DNA from: Perkinsus olseni
Taxonomy: Eukaryota; Perkinsozoa; Perkinsida; Perkinsidae
Direction: 5' to 3'
Assembly (NCBI GenBank): GCA_013115135.1
Contig: JABANP010000481.1
Span: 1 to 40,425 of the forward strand
DNA: 40,425 bases
The notes under the pieces were generated by a model, which was not told the origin of the DNA, searched no databases, and was given only the letters and a program-made list of their open reading frames with translations. Positions within the stretch are counted from its first letter, which is position 1. The number at the start of each line of letters is the position of its first letter. A program made the translations under genes and the position numbers. Of this stretch, positions 1 to 11,216 are shown one piece after another.

Positions 1-601
1 TAACCCAGTGGGAATGATAACTTTGGTTTTATCTGCATGCCATCTAAATCGCATCCCGTCACCCAGAATCGGTAAGAATCAGAATCGGGCGGTACAATCA
101 TCTTGCGGAGCCTTGAACCAGGAGCAGCTCATCAGCTCATCCTCCCGTTTATTTTTCAGGCCCCTGCGTATTTTATGTAGCGTCAGCTGTGACCAACCAA
201 ATGCTAGCCGAACTTGCCGACATAGACTCTGATGCTCTTGGCGGCAAGAGAACTACGGCGGTCGTCATCAGGAAGACCTACACGTGTGCCTTCATCGGAG
301 CGCTGATTGTCGTACAACTCTTGGTAAGTGGGGACTGCTCTCTGGCGGCCCTTCCTCCATCGAAGTTCAGTTCGTTTTCTCTCAGATACTGACGCCACTA
401 TCTAGTATCTTCATAACCATGCTACATTGCGGTGGTGATGCTTCCATCCTGGTCTCGTATATAAGGCAAAGCTTCTTCCGAGCCCAAGCGCCGTGTCATT
501 CATGGGAAGGGTCCCGCTCTTTCTTACTATCAATGTATGCTAGATATACAGCCAAGTTCTTTTTCGTTGTCTACGCATTCGTCAAAGGTATCCTGGCGTA
601 G
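1..601 (+). CDS. UbiA-type polyprenyltransferase, 3' part of gene (three exons visible)
   Basis: UbiA-family enzymes are integral membrane proteins that transfer a prenyl chain to an aromatic or porphyrin-like acceptor. Visible exons are 1-71, 160-323 and 386-601; the introns 72-159 and 324-385 are GT-AG and the reading frame is kept across both. The middle exon encodes DIDSDALGGKRTTAVV, which matches the second Asp-rich motif of the family (DxxxD followed by GKRT). It is followed by hydrophobic stretches, and the last exon adds more membrane-like sequence before the TAG at 599-601. The first Asp-rich motif and the N-terminus lie outside the window, so the substrate cannot be told. The family call rests on one motif plus hydrophobicity; the splice model is well supported. 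Confidence 0.6.
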
Positions 602-1319
602 CTCCGCCACCTCTTTGAGTTTGCTTTGTTATCCGCATTGCGAATTCCATTGCCTCTAGTGCTTCACTCTCCTCGTTGTGTCATAGAAGTAAAAGTCCTG
701 CACTACAGATATATACACAAGGAAAGATGGGCGTATGATGGCCATAAGTATTCATATTGGTTCGAGCCTGGCGGGTCCTCAGGCTCCCACAAGCTGGGGA
801 CTACACGTGCGACAGTGCTAGCACAGCTAGCAGCCTAGCTTCTAGCGCTCCAGCTCGATCAAGATCGATAGCAACGAGCTCTTGGGACTTAGGAGTCCTA
901 CTAAGCAGCTGTTCCGATGGTGAAAGAAAGGAGAGTGGCGAGGGAACTCAGGCTTAGTGAGCTTAACGTTCATAAACCGACTGGCGGTGGCACCACGGCT
1001 GAAGCGTCACACTGACGGTCTGTCGTGAGGTCAGCGCACTGCTCGCGTGCTGCATGCTGTGTGACTCCCCACAGAGAATCATGACAATCGAGTTTAAAAT
1101 CTTCTGTCATATACGGGTGAGATATAGAGAAAGGACAGCTTAGCTTGACCACACTCGACAGCCAGCCAGTGCGGCCTCAATCTTGTCCGAATTCCCCAGA
1201 CAAACAGTCTTCAGCGTTTCGCGAACGTACACAGGGTCGCGTTATCGACACGTAGTCAAAGCTGCTTAGTTTAGCGTGGAACATCAGCGTGCTCCTCCAC
1301 AAGTAACGATAAGACATAT
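602..1319. other. Intergenic, no gene seen
   Basis: This stretch separates two genes on the same strand. The short ORFs in it have no protein-like composition. It must hold the 3' end of the prenyltransferase transcript and the promoter of the next gene, but no clear motif is visible. Confidence 0.5.
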
Positions 1320-2090
1320 TTGCTTGATATTATGGAGTGGACGGCCCTGGTCCTTATCCATTGCATCCTCGGTTCTACCGCCCTAGTCGTTGATCCGGCG
1401 AAGTCTTCCCTCGAAGGGTCGTCTAGGGCAAACTTCTCTTATCCGCCGGGCTGTACTGGCAGCAAGAAACCTGATGAGAAGCCCTTCTGCTTTGTGGGGA
1501 GTATGAACTTTTCCGAAGTTGACAAAATATCGACGACAGTCTACATCTTCGACGCCGCTGACTCTACAAAGTCCACCCATTTGCGCTTCGATATGGCCCT
1601 GATGAAAGACTCAACTCCCATTGGTATGAACGTCACAGGTGGAGGTTGTGCCAACGTGGTTGACAAAAGAGAGCTCGGAGGTCTAGTGGAGGGAGCGGTA
1701 GTGCTCTGCACTGAGACTATTGACGAGGGTGTCGGAGTCTACAACATGCAAACTAAGCATGCCGAAGTCGATTTCCTGCTGAAGGCCGACGCAGCAGCTC
1801 GTGTACTTGGGTACGATGTGATCGAGACGCCCACAGTCTCCAAGGCCGTTACGGCTCATATTGGCCCGAACAACGACTTCGGCTTTGACGCCTCCTTCGA
1901 GGAGTCCACCGGGGACAAGGAGAAGAAGGGCATGTCGATCGCTTTCGACCTCACTATGAACACTAAGGACCATTCTCTGTTCACTTGGGAGCTTATGGGA
2001 GCGCTCAAGTTCCACGTCTGGTGGGAGCCGCTCTTCGATGAGCACCCCGAAGTTGAACTCTTTGACGAAGTCTTCAAAATCAAGCTATGA
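1320..2090 (+). CDS. Putative secreted protein, single exon
   Basis: The 256-codon ORF is uninterrupted. The start may be residue 1 or Met5 (1332); both give a hydrophobic N-terminal segment (WTALVLIHCILGSTALV) that looks like a signal peptide. The mature part is acidic and beta-rich in appearance, with Cys residues near positions 44, 57, 110 and 130, no further membrane segment, and an end at KIKL. No enzymatic motif is recognisable. Both neighbours are independent genes. The composition resembles lineage-specific secreted proteins of parasitic protists, but that is impression only. The stop is at 2088-2090. Long, biased coding sequence with a signal peptide makes the gene itself convincing; its function is unknown. 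Confidence 0.75.
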   Translation: MLDIMEWTALVLIHCILGSTALVVDPAKSSLEGSSRANFSYPPGCTGSKKPDEKPFCFVGSMNFSEVDKISTTVYIFDAADSTKSTHLRFDMALMKDSTPIGMNVTGGGCANVVDKRELGGLVEGAVVLCTETIDEGVGVYNMQTKHAEVDFLLKADAAARVLGYDVIETPTVSKAVTAHIGPNNDFGFDASFEESTGDKEKKGMSIAFDLTMNTKDHSLFTWELMGALKFHVWWEPLFDEHPEVELFDEVFKIKL

Positions 2091-2389
2091 TTATCGAAGC
2101 AACTGGCTAGCTTTGTGAGTTCAAACTCGGTCTAGCTACCCGTTCAGCTTCATCGGCACTTCACAACATTTCCCTATTATATTCACAGTTTTTAGTCTCA
2201 CTCATCAGAAGAGTCTTGCAGACTCATTTTCAAACCTAACCACGACTTTTTGTGCTCATAGTCAACGGTACTTGATACGGACAGCGTTTCCCTTTTCCTG
2301 GGTTACCATAATTCGGCGAATTTCTGGCCCTCACAGATTGAGAGCATGGCGAACACAACGAGTACTCAGCAGAGAGAGACACATAAAGA
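2091..2389. other. Convergent intergenic spacer
   Basis: About 300 bp between the 3' ends of the secreted-protein gene (+) and the transporter gene (-). No ORF or repeat of note; it should hold both polyadenylation regions. Confidence 0.5.
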
Positions 2390-4866
2390 TCAATTGGATT
2401 TGGTTTTTCGTTTACTCTTGGCAGTGGTCAGCGTGTAGAGAATACCACCTGCGGCGCTGAGGAGAAGGCCTGTGTAGCCGCGGACCTGCGAAAACGAGCT
2501 ACCACCCCAACCAGTGTTTCGATAAGGCCAGCGATTACGTTCAGTCTTGAATCGTAGAGGACTATTCCCACGATGGTCGTGACTGCTCCTTTAACGTTCC
2601 CGCACACACCAGTCGTCAGCGGGGAGTTCCGAGTGGTACCTTGACGAACATTCCACTAGTTTTCAATGTCCTTATGAACAAAACATGAACAAGGCAAGGA
2701 TAACCATAGAGAGAGCGAAAGAAGGTTTCTACTCGGCCCCGATGACTGGGACTGCAATCGCTCCCTGCTGCAATTCGGAAGTGGATTTTCTACAGGGCAG
2801 GGGAACTGTTCCACCACCCCGTAGATTAGCAACTTGCAATCTTCCACTGGAACATAAAGGACGCAAATTGAGACGATTGAGCTACTGTGACTGAGACTTA
2901 GGGCGTTGGGATTCTTGATGTTGCTTATTCCAACTCCGAGGCCCGCTCGGAGCGAACTATCCGTTAAACCAGCGTTTGTCATCCCGCTGGATGACAAACT
3001 ATCCTACAGACACTTCGCGAGCCTAGTCCAGTCGGAAATAATCTCTAGACGCCGGATCATGAGGATACACGCCGAGTATGTGTCAGCGAAGGGCATCACT
3101 GTGTCAAAAATTCGCTGCTCTTTCGAATGCCACCCGAGCCGTTGTTGTATGTGCGGTACCAGTAAATTAGGTAACAGTAAATTTGGTAGGAATTTTCCTG
3201 TGGTTAAATTTGTGTTTTTTTTCAGAAGTAACCACAACAAAGATAACAACAATACTGGTCTCGCCCAATAAATTATAAATTGCATTTGCATACGTTGCAC
3301 CTCTACTGGGTATTCGCAAAGGAGCTTCTTTGTGTCTGAGCTTTACTTACACTCGAAAGTGACGAAGTTCAATAGCGCTCCAAGAACACAGTAAAACAGA
3401 AGCTTCACGACGCCTTCTGGTCGGAAGCCGTCAGCCATTGTAGCTCCGCCAGAGGAGGATGACAGTAACTCGTAGAGACATACCGGACCAAAAAAGCGGA
3501 CCAGTAATGTACGACCACTAGATCAGTCTCGGCTGATGGCAAGGAGCTCGCTCACCAGTGTAGTAAAGTAACGTTGTCGTGTCCATCAACGCAGCCTTCT
3601 CGAGGCTATCGCGAGCTCTGGCCGCCATGACCTACCCAAACGCATGCAGTGAGGTGCTGATAGTGAAAGAAGAACGCCTGGTTGCCAAGGAGCTGATGTA
3701 GCGTAGAAATGCAAACTCGGAAGGATGCAGTGTTGAACTCCGCAGACTCGGACGGTGGTGAAACTACTGCAGGTGGGTTGACCGGAATCCGTGCCGAGCG
3801 AGGACTCTGCGGTTTCTCGGAAGCAAAAAAACAAGTACTGTTGCAACAGCGGAACGACACTCCTTTTTGCGCTCAAAAAGTATAACTTACTAGGTAACCG
3901 GACTGGCAGAGTGTTGCTGTGAGGGCTGCTGCGTAACCCCAGGGGTCAAAGTCGAGATCGCCGAGACCTGATAGGCTGAGATCGATCGCTGATGGAGAAC
4001 CACGCAAGGGAACACCGATTCAATCGAAACGGTTCTTAATTACGAGCAATACATGATTTACTCCTCATCCGGTGTGCAAGTGAACAGCGGAAAGAAGACC
4101 GATCAGAGTGTATTTTCAGAGAAAGACACTTCCCCGAATGAGGCTGGCTCTCACCGGCGGAAATGCTGCCGAAAGTGAGCAACCCCACGGCCACAACAAC
4201 GCCTCTGGTTCGAGGCTTCTGCCCTCGGAGAGCCCAGTCGGTGAGGAGGGCGCACAAGGGGGTTAGTCGCTTGAGGACGTTGTATCTGGAAATGATATCC
4301 GAACTGAGTGGAGCTGGTCAGCTTACATTGGAAGACTCGTGAATTTCATGGCGATGAATGACAGCTGCATGTTGCCTGCTTTGAGGATGGTCACGGGGAC
4401 CAAGGACTGCCACACTAGCCCCATCCTCAAAGTCGCGCGAGGACGGTTGGCCTGACGACAGCGGGTCCATCGAAACAGAGAGAAGGAACGCCGTGACTCG
4501 GGCCTTTTCCCGTCATTTTTCAGCCGCAATTAATCATTATCTATGTTCGACGGTTAGTCTACAAAGTCGCATGCACAGAACAGCCCTCTCGCGCAGTTCG
4601 CCCTTCTTTTCTAACTGCTTCGGATCGGTATTCATGATCAACGGTTGATCTACAAAGGCGCTTACACAGACATAGATGACCCCTCGAGAGCACGCAGGCC
4701 GCTAGAGAACCCCGCTCTCACCAGTCCGAGTGAATAGATCATCTGCAGTCCCAGACAGGTGACAATGCATTCAATGAACAGAATGAGTTCTGGTGAGAGA
4801 GTGGTAGTGGTGGACGATGCCAGCGACTTGTTCGTCATCGTCATCAGTATTGCCGTTACGATATAC
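2390..4866 (-). CDS. SLC35-type nucleotide-sugar transporter, many short exons
   Basis: Members of this family exchange a nucleotide sugar for the nucleoside monophosphate across Golgi or ER membranes. Exons read on the minus strand: 4866-4722 (first membrane segment, MTMTNKSLASS), 4451-4327 and 4285-4155 (joined through a split Ile codon to give SLPIYNVLKRLTPL, like the SLPMFTVLRR motif of SLC35D/GDP-mannose transporters), 3967-3891 (LGDLDFDPWGYAAAL), a less clear exon region 3837-3600, about 3470-3351 (KLLFYCVLGALLNFVTF), 2655-2539 (NSPLTTGVCGNVKGAV, the conserved C-terminal signature) and 2485-2390, ending in a Lys-rich tail. Introns are GT-AG. The region 3837-3470 is not fully resolved, and the intron 3350-2656 is unusually long (about 695 bp). 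The true first exon may lie above 4866. Family is confident; substrate is not known. Confidence 0.85.
2964..2998. repeat. Inverted repeat inside the long transporter intron
   Basis: TTTGTCATCC and GGATGACAAA flank a short loop within the exceptionally long 3' intron of the transporter gene, next to a second small inverted repeat (CTCCGAG/CTCGGAG near 2935-2953). These suggest the intron was enlarged by an insertion. Confidence 0.4.
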
Positions 4867-5070
4867 CTGCCAATTGCTGATGGTGTACAAGGTAAAAAAC
4901 GATCCCATTTTCAGCCCGGATAAAACTACATGAATATTTACTAAGATTACCGTCAAAATTTTGAACCTTAACCACAATAACAAAAGGAACTCAAACACTA
5001 CAGCTCTTGCCAGCTCTCAGACACAGAGACGTAGATTCATACATTATTTTCATGGCCGTCCGATTCTAAT

Positions 5071-5525
5071 TCATAGGACTGTTATTAACCTATAGCATGT
5101 TACTATAAATATTGATAGTCCTTCATTGTATTTCCGATATCGTTGAAGATTCTTTACGACTGCTGTTGGCAAAAATGTTACTCGGAATTCTTTCAAGTAG
5201 AAAGACGAGGCTAACTGTACTGAGTACTGCTCGCGTGTGCGAGAGTATACTCGTTTCTTTCCATCTCTATTGAATCCGCTCAAAAAAAATCAACTCCAGA
5301 ATCTATATCAAGCCGTTCAACGGCTACCGTTGTTAACACAGTACTTTATCAGACATACTCAGACCCCTATATTTTATCTTTGATATCGTTGGATGTTATT
5401 CATGACCTTTTGTTGACAGGCATGCCAGTCGGCACCCTTCTAAGCAGAAAGACAGTGCTAACAGTATTGAGTACAGCTCGCGTGTGCGAGAATATACTTC
5501 AATCGACTCTTGATTTCGACAGAAC
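5071..5525. repeat. Two diverged direct copies of about 170 bp
   Basis: 5110-5290 and 5358-5525 are recognisably the same sequence: both carry TTTCCGATATCGTTG-like, GTAGAAAGAC-like and ACTGCTCGCGTGTGCGAGA-like segments in the same order. The second copy overlaps the end of a minus-strand ORF (5670-5458) and a plus-strand ORF (5380-5601). Which strand was originally coding is unclear. The neighbouring spacer 4867-5109 holds nothing recognisable. Confidence 0.5.
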
Positions 5526-5734
5526 TCTCCCCACCATTAAACTCACGCAAGTGCCGCAGCCAAGCCACCATCGCTCTGAACCGCCGAGCATGGTTCGCTG
5601 ACTCACTAGACATCTTCTCTATCGTCATAGTCAATAGCCGAGACAAACAATCATACACTCGCTGGAGCACTGCCCGACTAGTACAACACGATTCTATCTC
5701 CGCTCAGAAACATTCCAACAGCTCATGCAACGGT

Positions 5735-6890
5735 TCAACGGAGTGCCTCGGTTGCCTTCTGAATCTTGGCCTGCTCCTCTTCAGTGAAGGGCTTATCATC
5801 CGGCCGTGTGGTCATCAGTTCTCTTAACATAGTCCGCAGCTGATCAGAAAAACTATCAACTTTTCCAATAAACGCTTTCGTGATGTAATATGACGGAATT
5901 TCACAAGCATAGTGGCTTCATTTTTGCATGTGGCATAGTGGCTTCATTTTTGCATGTGGCACAGTGGATTCATTTTTGCATGTGGCATAGTGGCCTCATT
6001 TTTGCGCTCTAAGTTTTTTTCCGCTACAGACTGTGATTTCCGCCCACTCTACAAGTTGCACAACATTGTGGTGACAGCGGAGCGGTGTCGCGGCAAAGTC
6101 TGTCGATTCCGCCAAAGGCTGCTGCTACCAGGATGACCGAAGGGTCCTTCCTCTTGCTGCCAGCTCCCCTCTTAACTCGCCAGGCAATCGCCTCTGCCGT
6201 ATCAACCAACAGCGACCTGTCAGTTTCCTGAAGTAGAACCTATACCGTGACCGCTGCGCCACGAAATTCAGACACTCACCGTGAGATCTCTCTCCGTCAG
6301 ATGAGCAGCTACTTTCGTCATGAGCATTTCCACAGCTTCCACTTCCACCAACGGACCACTCTCACTATATTCATAAAGACCTGCCCATGGAAGTAACTAC
6401 CACCGTGACGCCACTCGAAGGCGCAATTTCCCACAATATGCTGAGCATTGCTACAGTGCGTTCCATTCAGACACGCAACTCACAAGAATCGAGATCTCTC
6501 CATTAGAACGAGTTTTTCTCGCTTCCCGCGGACCCGAAACTAGGTGTAATTCGACGGAGAGCACGAACGATTATCCGACGGAACGTGGCATTCAGAGTCG
6601 ACTATTACTCTTGGCAAGCTTGCACAAACCGTCCACTCGGAAGTCATCACGATTCACCAACAGCAGCTCTATCTGATCCAAGATTCGTCGCTCGTACCTT
6701 GCGGGAGTAGCAGCGTTTGACCCTGGAAAATGCAGAATGACTCCCGCTGGCCCACCTCTCATTTTTGAATTTATCGTTAATGAAGCCCTCCAGTGCAATA
6801 CTGCAGTCGTGAATTGCAAACATGGGCAATCGACGGTCCAAGCGGCCCAGCAAGGTGGCCACAAAGTGAGAATCGTACCTAGTACTAACG
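5735..6890 (-). CDS. Unrecognised multi-exon gene, helical acidic C-terminus
   Basis: I do not recognise this gene. Minus-strand pieces with protein-like composition follow each other: 6890-6740 (LLGRLDRRLPMFAIHDCSIALEGF), about 6710-6592 (ILDQIELLLVNRDDFRVDGL), about 6395-6280 (VEAVEMLMTKVAAHLTERDL), 6227-6024 (SLLVDTAEAIAWRVKRGAG) and about 5905-5735 (LRELMTTRPDDKPFTEEEQA, then TGA). The junction between 6280 and 6227 is a clean phase-0 GT-AG intron of 52 nt; the other junctions are not settled. The helical, leucine-spaced composition would suit an alpha-solenoid, but no named repeat is certain. The 26-bp minisatellite at 5907-6005 falls in the last intron. Confidence 0.5.
5907..6005. repeat. 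26-bp minisatellite, about 3.8 copies
   Basis: Direct repeats of a unit containing CATAGTGGCTTCATTTTTGC and ATGTGG. It lies between two exons of the minus-strand gene, so it is probably intronic. Confidence 0.85.
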
Positions 6891-6899
6891 GTAAGAGGG

Positions 6900-7123
6900 G
6901 TTGGTCGAAGAGCTCAACAGTAGAGCCAACGCGAACACGCTATAGCCTCAATCTATCAGATTGACAGCTCTGAACCCGTCCAGTGGCTGTGGTTGGCAGC
7001 TCGCCATTTCTCACGTGAATATTCATATATAGCCAACAAAGGGTAAGAACGTCGCTGGGTAGAACATGGCATGCAAAAGTAAGACTATCCCCACACTCCC
7101 GAGGACTTGTGTTGTCATTCATT
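6900..7123. other. Intergenic region before the Thr-rich ORF
   Basis: About 220 bp with no convincing gene. It would hold the promoter of the minus-strand gene below it and of the plus-strand Thr-rich ORF above it. Confidence 0.4.
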
Positions 7124-7582
7124 ATGGCCGATGATCAGCACAGTACTACTCCTACCGCACCTTACACTACTCCCACTACTACAAGTAATACTACCACTAC
7201 TCCTACCGCACTTTCCACTACTCCCACTACTACAAATAATACTACCACTACTCCTACCGCACTTTCCACTACTCCCACTTCTACAAGTAATACTACCACT
7301 ACTCCTACCGCACTTTCCACTACTCCCACTTCTACAAGTAATACTACTCCTACCGCACCTTACACTACTCCCACTACTACAAGTAATACTACCACTACTC
7401 CTACCGCACTTTCCACTACTCCCACTACTACAAATAATACTACCACTACTCCTACCGCACTTTCCACTACTCCCACTTCTACAAGTAATACTACCACTAC
7501 TCCTACCGCACCTTCCACTACTCCCACTACTACAAATAATACTACCACTACCCCTACTGCTATTACCAATCTCGCTGACTAA
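7124..7582 (+). CDS. Thr/Pro-rich tandem-repeat ORF (possible mucin-like protein)
   Basis: From the ATG at 7124 the ORF reads MADDQHS and then about 8.7 copies of a 17-residue unit of the type TTTTPTALSTTPTSTSN; two copies are shortened to 15 residues. It ends ITNLAD and a TAA. The repeats span about 7139-7570 with a 51-bp unit. Three consecutive units recur in the same order, so a higher-order duplication happened. Thr/Ser/Pro-rich repeats are typical of O-glycosylated surface proteins, but no signal peptide is visible on this start. Several other frames on both strands are also open because the repeat lacks stops. It may therefore be a coding minisatellite, one exon of a larger gene, or non-coding. 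Confidence 0.4.
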   Translation: MADDQHSTTPTAPYTTPTTTSNTTTTPTALSTTPTTTNNTTTTPTALSTTPTSTSNTTTTPTALSTTPTSTSNTTPTAPYTTPTTTSNTTTTPTALSTTPTTTNNTTTTPTALSTTPTSTSNTTTTPTAPSTTPTTTNNTTTTPTAITNLAD

Positions 7583-7920
7583 CAGCCCGCCAAATATAGC
7601 AAATCTCCGGCTCAGTCGAACGACACGCCAGATGTTGAGCACGCCAGACCAGCTTGTTCCATATCTCCGGTGCCCCTATGTTGTCCTTCAGGCACTTAGC
7701 CATTATAATAGCAACCGTAGGGGCTGCAAGGAACTTCAGTCGGCGTCACGGCATCGCAAGAGAAAAATTACCGTCCATTCTTTCGGCATACAATTCGCCT
7801 CCCCGCAGCTCAATTTTGGCAACATCCGGAAAACCCATGAAAGTCGGCGGAGCGACGCGACGCTCTCGCCACCATTCCTTGTTCGGGTGTAAGTTGCCCA
7901 TCCTGAAGAAAGGAGAGTTA
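7583..7920. other. No gene seen
   Basis: ORFs on both strands overlap here but none has protein-like composition or clean splice borders. Confidence 0.4.
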
Positions 7921-7924
7921 CGCT

Positions 7925-8000
7925 TGACAGGATTCGAACCGGCGACCTCCGCCATGAATCAGCAATCAACGCTCGAGGCCCCGGACCAACCCACAAGATC
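7925..8000 (-). other. tRNA-like sequence (probable pseudo-tRNA or SINE head)
   Basis: The minus strand carries a B-box-like GGTTCGAATCC with a TTGGTCCGGGG stretch about 50 nt upstream and an anticodon-loop-like TTGCTGA between them (would read GCT, Ser). The T stem has a mismatch, and I could not pair the 3' end (AAGCGT) with any 5' acceptor strand. It is therefore not a canonical tRNA. A related degenerate sequence with the same 3' end lies at 35618-35690 on the same strand. Confidence 0.3.
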
Positions 8001-8009
8001 TGTTTGAAC

Positions 8010-9000
8010 GAAGTTGCTTCTGAGCGCTGAGCTTAAAGTGCACATAGTGAAGCGAAGAGTATATAGTGAACAAAGTTTGAGTTGACGAAAATTCTCTGAT
8101 TTCCCTTGGATGTTTTACAAGATATATTTTTGTTTTTTGTGAATGTCATTCAATTTATCTGATCGCGTTTTCATAGCCGAATCCTTGGTCAACACTATCA
8201 TACACACCTGTAGGCATTGCCACCAAAACTATCATTTCCACGAGCACGCGAATTCACTAGTCTGATTTGGTAATTTGAATTACGATGATACGGGGGTTCA
8301 GAGCTCACTAGATCAGAAATTTGTGGAGCTTTCGAATGGTGTGAGTTTCGTGGAGCAGCGCTCACTTCTCGGCGAGAACAAGGGGTTCTAGAATTTTTTC
8401 GCCGGCCCAGAGTTAATTTAGACAGTGATCTCGCGCCATCTCCTATGGATTTGCCTCCAATGTCAGTCCTTCCGAGTTCATTCATGCTCCTGGTAGCCGT
8501 AAATTCGGCCGGGTATGCTCATGATAGGTGTATATAGAGTAAACATAGTCCGATAGTGAAGATTTGCCTTTACAGATCGAGCAACAGTCGTCCCGAGTAT
8601 TACGTAAATCTGTCCGTCAACGGCCGTGGCGTCCGGAGCTTGAGATGCTGCTTGGACCAGCTCTTACGGCCTGGTGGGGTGTAGGGGTGAGCTCGGATAC
8701 CATATAGGGCCACGGATGAATGGCGCAACATTACAACGACTCCTGAATAGAGATTTGTCTTTCGGCCAAAGTTGCGTTGAGGAATTGCAAGAGTAGCAAG
8801 ATATAGAGTTGGTCGCTCTTGGAATTTGTACATCTCCTTGAATTGTGACGACGGCTTTGTCGTATATGCCTCAATACCGTTTGAGTTGAGTGAGATGCCT
8901 TGAAAGGACCCGGGGTGTGATGCTCACCAGCGTTGAGTGGACACTCTAGCTAACGCACAGGCTTCTACTAAGTGTCCGCACAATCTAAAATTACGGTTAG
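8010..9000. other. Unassigned, weak minus-strand ORFs
   Basis: Minus-strand ORFs at 8198-8485 and 8600-8833 are open, and the second has some protein-like texture (QERPTLYLATLAIPQRNFG). A shorter stretch between them (MFTLYTPIMSIPGRIYG) looks faintly similar. No family is recognisable and splice sites are not evident. Confidence 0.25.
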
Positions 9001-9008
9001 GCTTTATT

Positions 9009-9130
9009 ATGCCTCCCGCCGATCACAATACCGAAGAGGCTGCTGACCCTGTGCCGTCAGCGCCTCCCCATCCCGAACAACAGCCTCCTCCACAAAGGGT
9101 CGCAGGGGTTGATGAGTCCACGCAAATCAG
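9009..9130 (+). CDS. Possible first exon, Pro/Glu-rich
   Basis: The ATG at 9009 opens MPPADHNTEEAADPVPSAPP, continuing Pro/Gln-rich to ESTQIR; GTAG just after would serve as a splice donor near 9130. Composition resembles the disordered N-terminus of a retroelement gag-like or regulatory protein. No second exon was found, so this is weak. Confidence 0.25.
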
Positions 9131-9675
9131 GTAGTTCGATGGGGTAGCGTCGAACTTGACGTATTCTGCATCTTGCCAGCTCAACCTAGAGCTTCTACAG
9201 CATGTACGTTGGTAGGTACCCCTTGCTCCCTTTGAGTAACCCACCCGAACAGATGCAGATGACTGAGCCACCACGAGGGCCGTAATACGGGATTTGCTGC
9301 TCTAGGGTTGTCTAACTCGTTAGGTTAGTGCTCCATCAAGCGAGAGGTCGTAGGATCCACCTCATCACCCCGCTTCTTGTCTCAGGTTCTTCAGCCCAGC
9401 TGCCGAGCGAGCGTGCACTGGTGGTCAATGGTCTGATGGTCTATGTGACTGCCTCTCGGATCAAAGCACGTGTTTGCTGATGATATTCATTCCACTCTGG
9501 CCGGTGAGAAATTCTGAATTTTCAAAGTCGTCCTATTGTGTATTTCCTCAAGGTTCTGATGTACCAAATTCTGTCAAGAGCGCAGCCTCGACAGGAACCC
9601 TACCCTCTAGGCCTTTCGTCGCCGGAGGCCGTGGCCTGGGTGTAAGTCGCCCTTTGGACTCATGGCCATCATCGT

Positions 9676-9775
9676 ACAGGTACGGCGCGGCTGTGATCGC
9701 TGGTATGCTCAACATCCCGGGCCTTAACTATGCCGGATGGGTCATTTCTGTTTATCTCATGTAATATCGCCGGGG
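9676..9775 (+). repeat. Dispersed repeat, copy 1 (partner at 39612-39705)
   Basis: Shares CAGGTACGGCG, CAACATCCCGGGCC, GGATGGGTCATT and TATCTTATGTAATATCG-like blocks in the same order with 39612-39705, with indels between blocks. An ORF ending GLNYAGWVISVYLM runs through this copy, so it may be a relic of an exon or an element end. Confidence 0.6.
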
Positions 9776-11216
9776 GTGGGTAATGATGTCGCCAACGGTG
9801 CTGTCTACGCTACGACTGGAATTTGTCGTTAGATCTGAGTAGAGTCGAAATGAGGAGACCATATATCTTGCTTTACCCCTGATGAACATCACTTTCAACT
9901 AACTGAGCGAAATGTCGGCGCGTCGCTTCGAATGCAGCTGGCCTTTTGCCGAAACGCAATGTATCCAAGAGACATTAGACCCTAGGCCTCAGGTCCGTTA
10001 TATCGAGTCGAGTATCGTTTTTATGATCTTTTCGATATTCAGTGAAACCGCTTACTCTTCCTTGATCACCGAATATGGAATGGTGGAGCTCACTATCGCT
10101 ATGGAACCCTTGTTCACCCTTATTAATTGGGTTGATAAGCGGACTCTTTTCATAGGTACGATGCAGCAGGGACAGTTGTTCGATTCTACAACATCCAGGA
10201 CCCAAACAGATCATCGTCGCTGTGGCTCGTGGTAGCACTGGGACTACGCTTGATACGCAGCATCCGAAGTATCGCTATGCGAAGGCACACGAATTTCGCA
10301 AGTCTTAGTGGTCAGATTGGGAAGGTCGATTCTTAAGACGACCGTTGTATCATTTGCCAGTCAGCCTGCGTCATCTGTGTTACGTGAGTTCCGTGGTTTT
10401 TCCACTAACTGGATTCCAATTTTGTGCGCCTTATTGCATAATTCCGTACTCGCGAAGTGAGAGCGTGCTACTCAAATCCAAAGGATAGGCGAAAGCGGTC
10501 TTGCCATGCAAAGTTTGTATTGCACACAAGTAATTTTGCGGAAATTTTTCTTCTGACCGGTGTATTCATGGTTGTAGTGCCCAAGCGGGGCCCGCGGCTC
10601 TGGAGTCACTGAGCTCGAGTAGCAGCCCTCTTAACATAGTCGTTGCGCAGGGAAGTGTGGAATCTTCGAACGCGAGGTGGTGAATGAGTACAGTTCGTAT
10701 GTGAGGTGAAGTGATGGTGAACGCACCGGCTTGTATGAGAATGCTGCGGAGTTGATTGAGACGGGGAGAAATAGAGCTGGTATTGAGACAATTTTTGACG
10801 AATGGGAGTTCTTGACACACGATTATGGTGAGCCCAAATAGAAATACTTAAGAAGTACCAAAGTATGTCAGAGGGATAAGGTTCATTAGAATAGCGCAAT
10901 TAGACTCTGACGAAGTCTCTCGATTGCCTGCGATAATGAAACGGTTGATCGATTGACGGCATTATTGCTCAGGTTAAATCCTTGTTCTGCCAGTGTTGTC
11001 TCCTCGGACAAGTGGCGCGTCATGTAAATAGGGCAACTGGCTTCATCCAGTCACAGGTGCTGGTACAGCACCATCGCCCCGAGCAAACTTCTCCTGGCGA
11101 GGTGAATTTCGTGGCGCGCGGTCGGCTCGGGGAGCCTAGGTCAGGCTCAGGTCCGAAGCGAATCCCGAGATCTGGAAAGGGCTGAATAAGTTTGTGATTT
11201 CGAGTGTCTTGGAGTT
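9776..11216. other. No confident gene
   Basis: ORFs exist on both strands (for example 9912-10235 +, 10606-10899 -), but none has a recognisable domain, signal peptide or supported intron. Probably decayed or intergenic DNA. Confidence 0.4.

Noticed and set aside
1683..2083. Minus-strand ORFs across the secreted-protein gene
   Set aside because: Shadows of the plus-strand coding sequence, which has a signal peptide and coherent composition.
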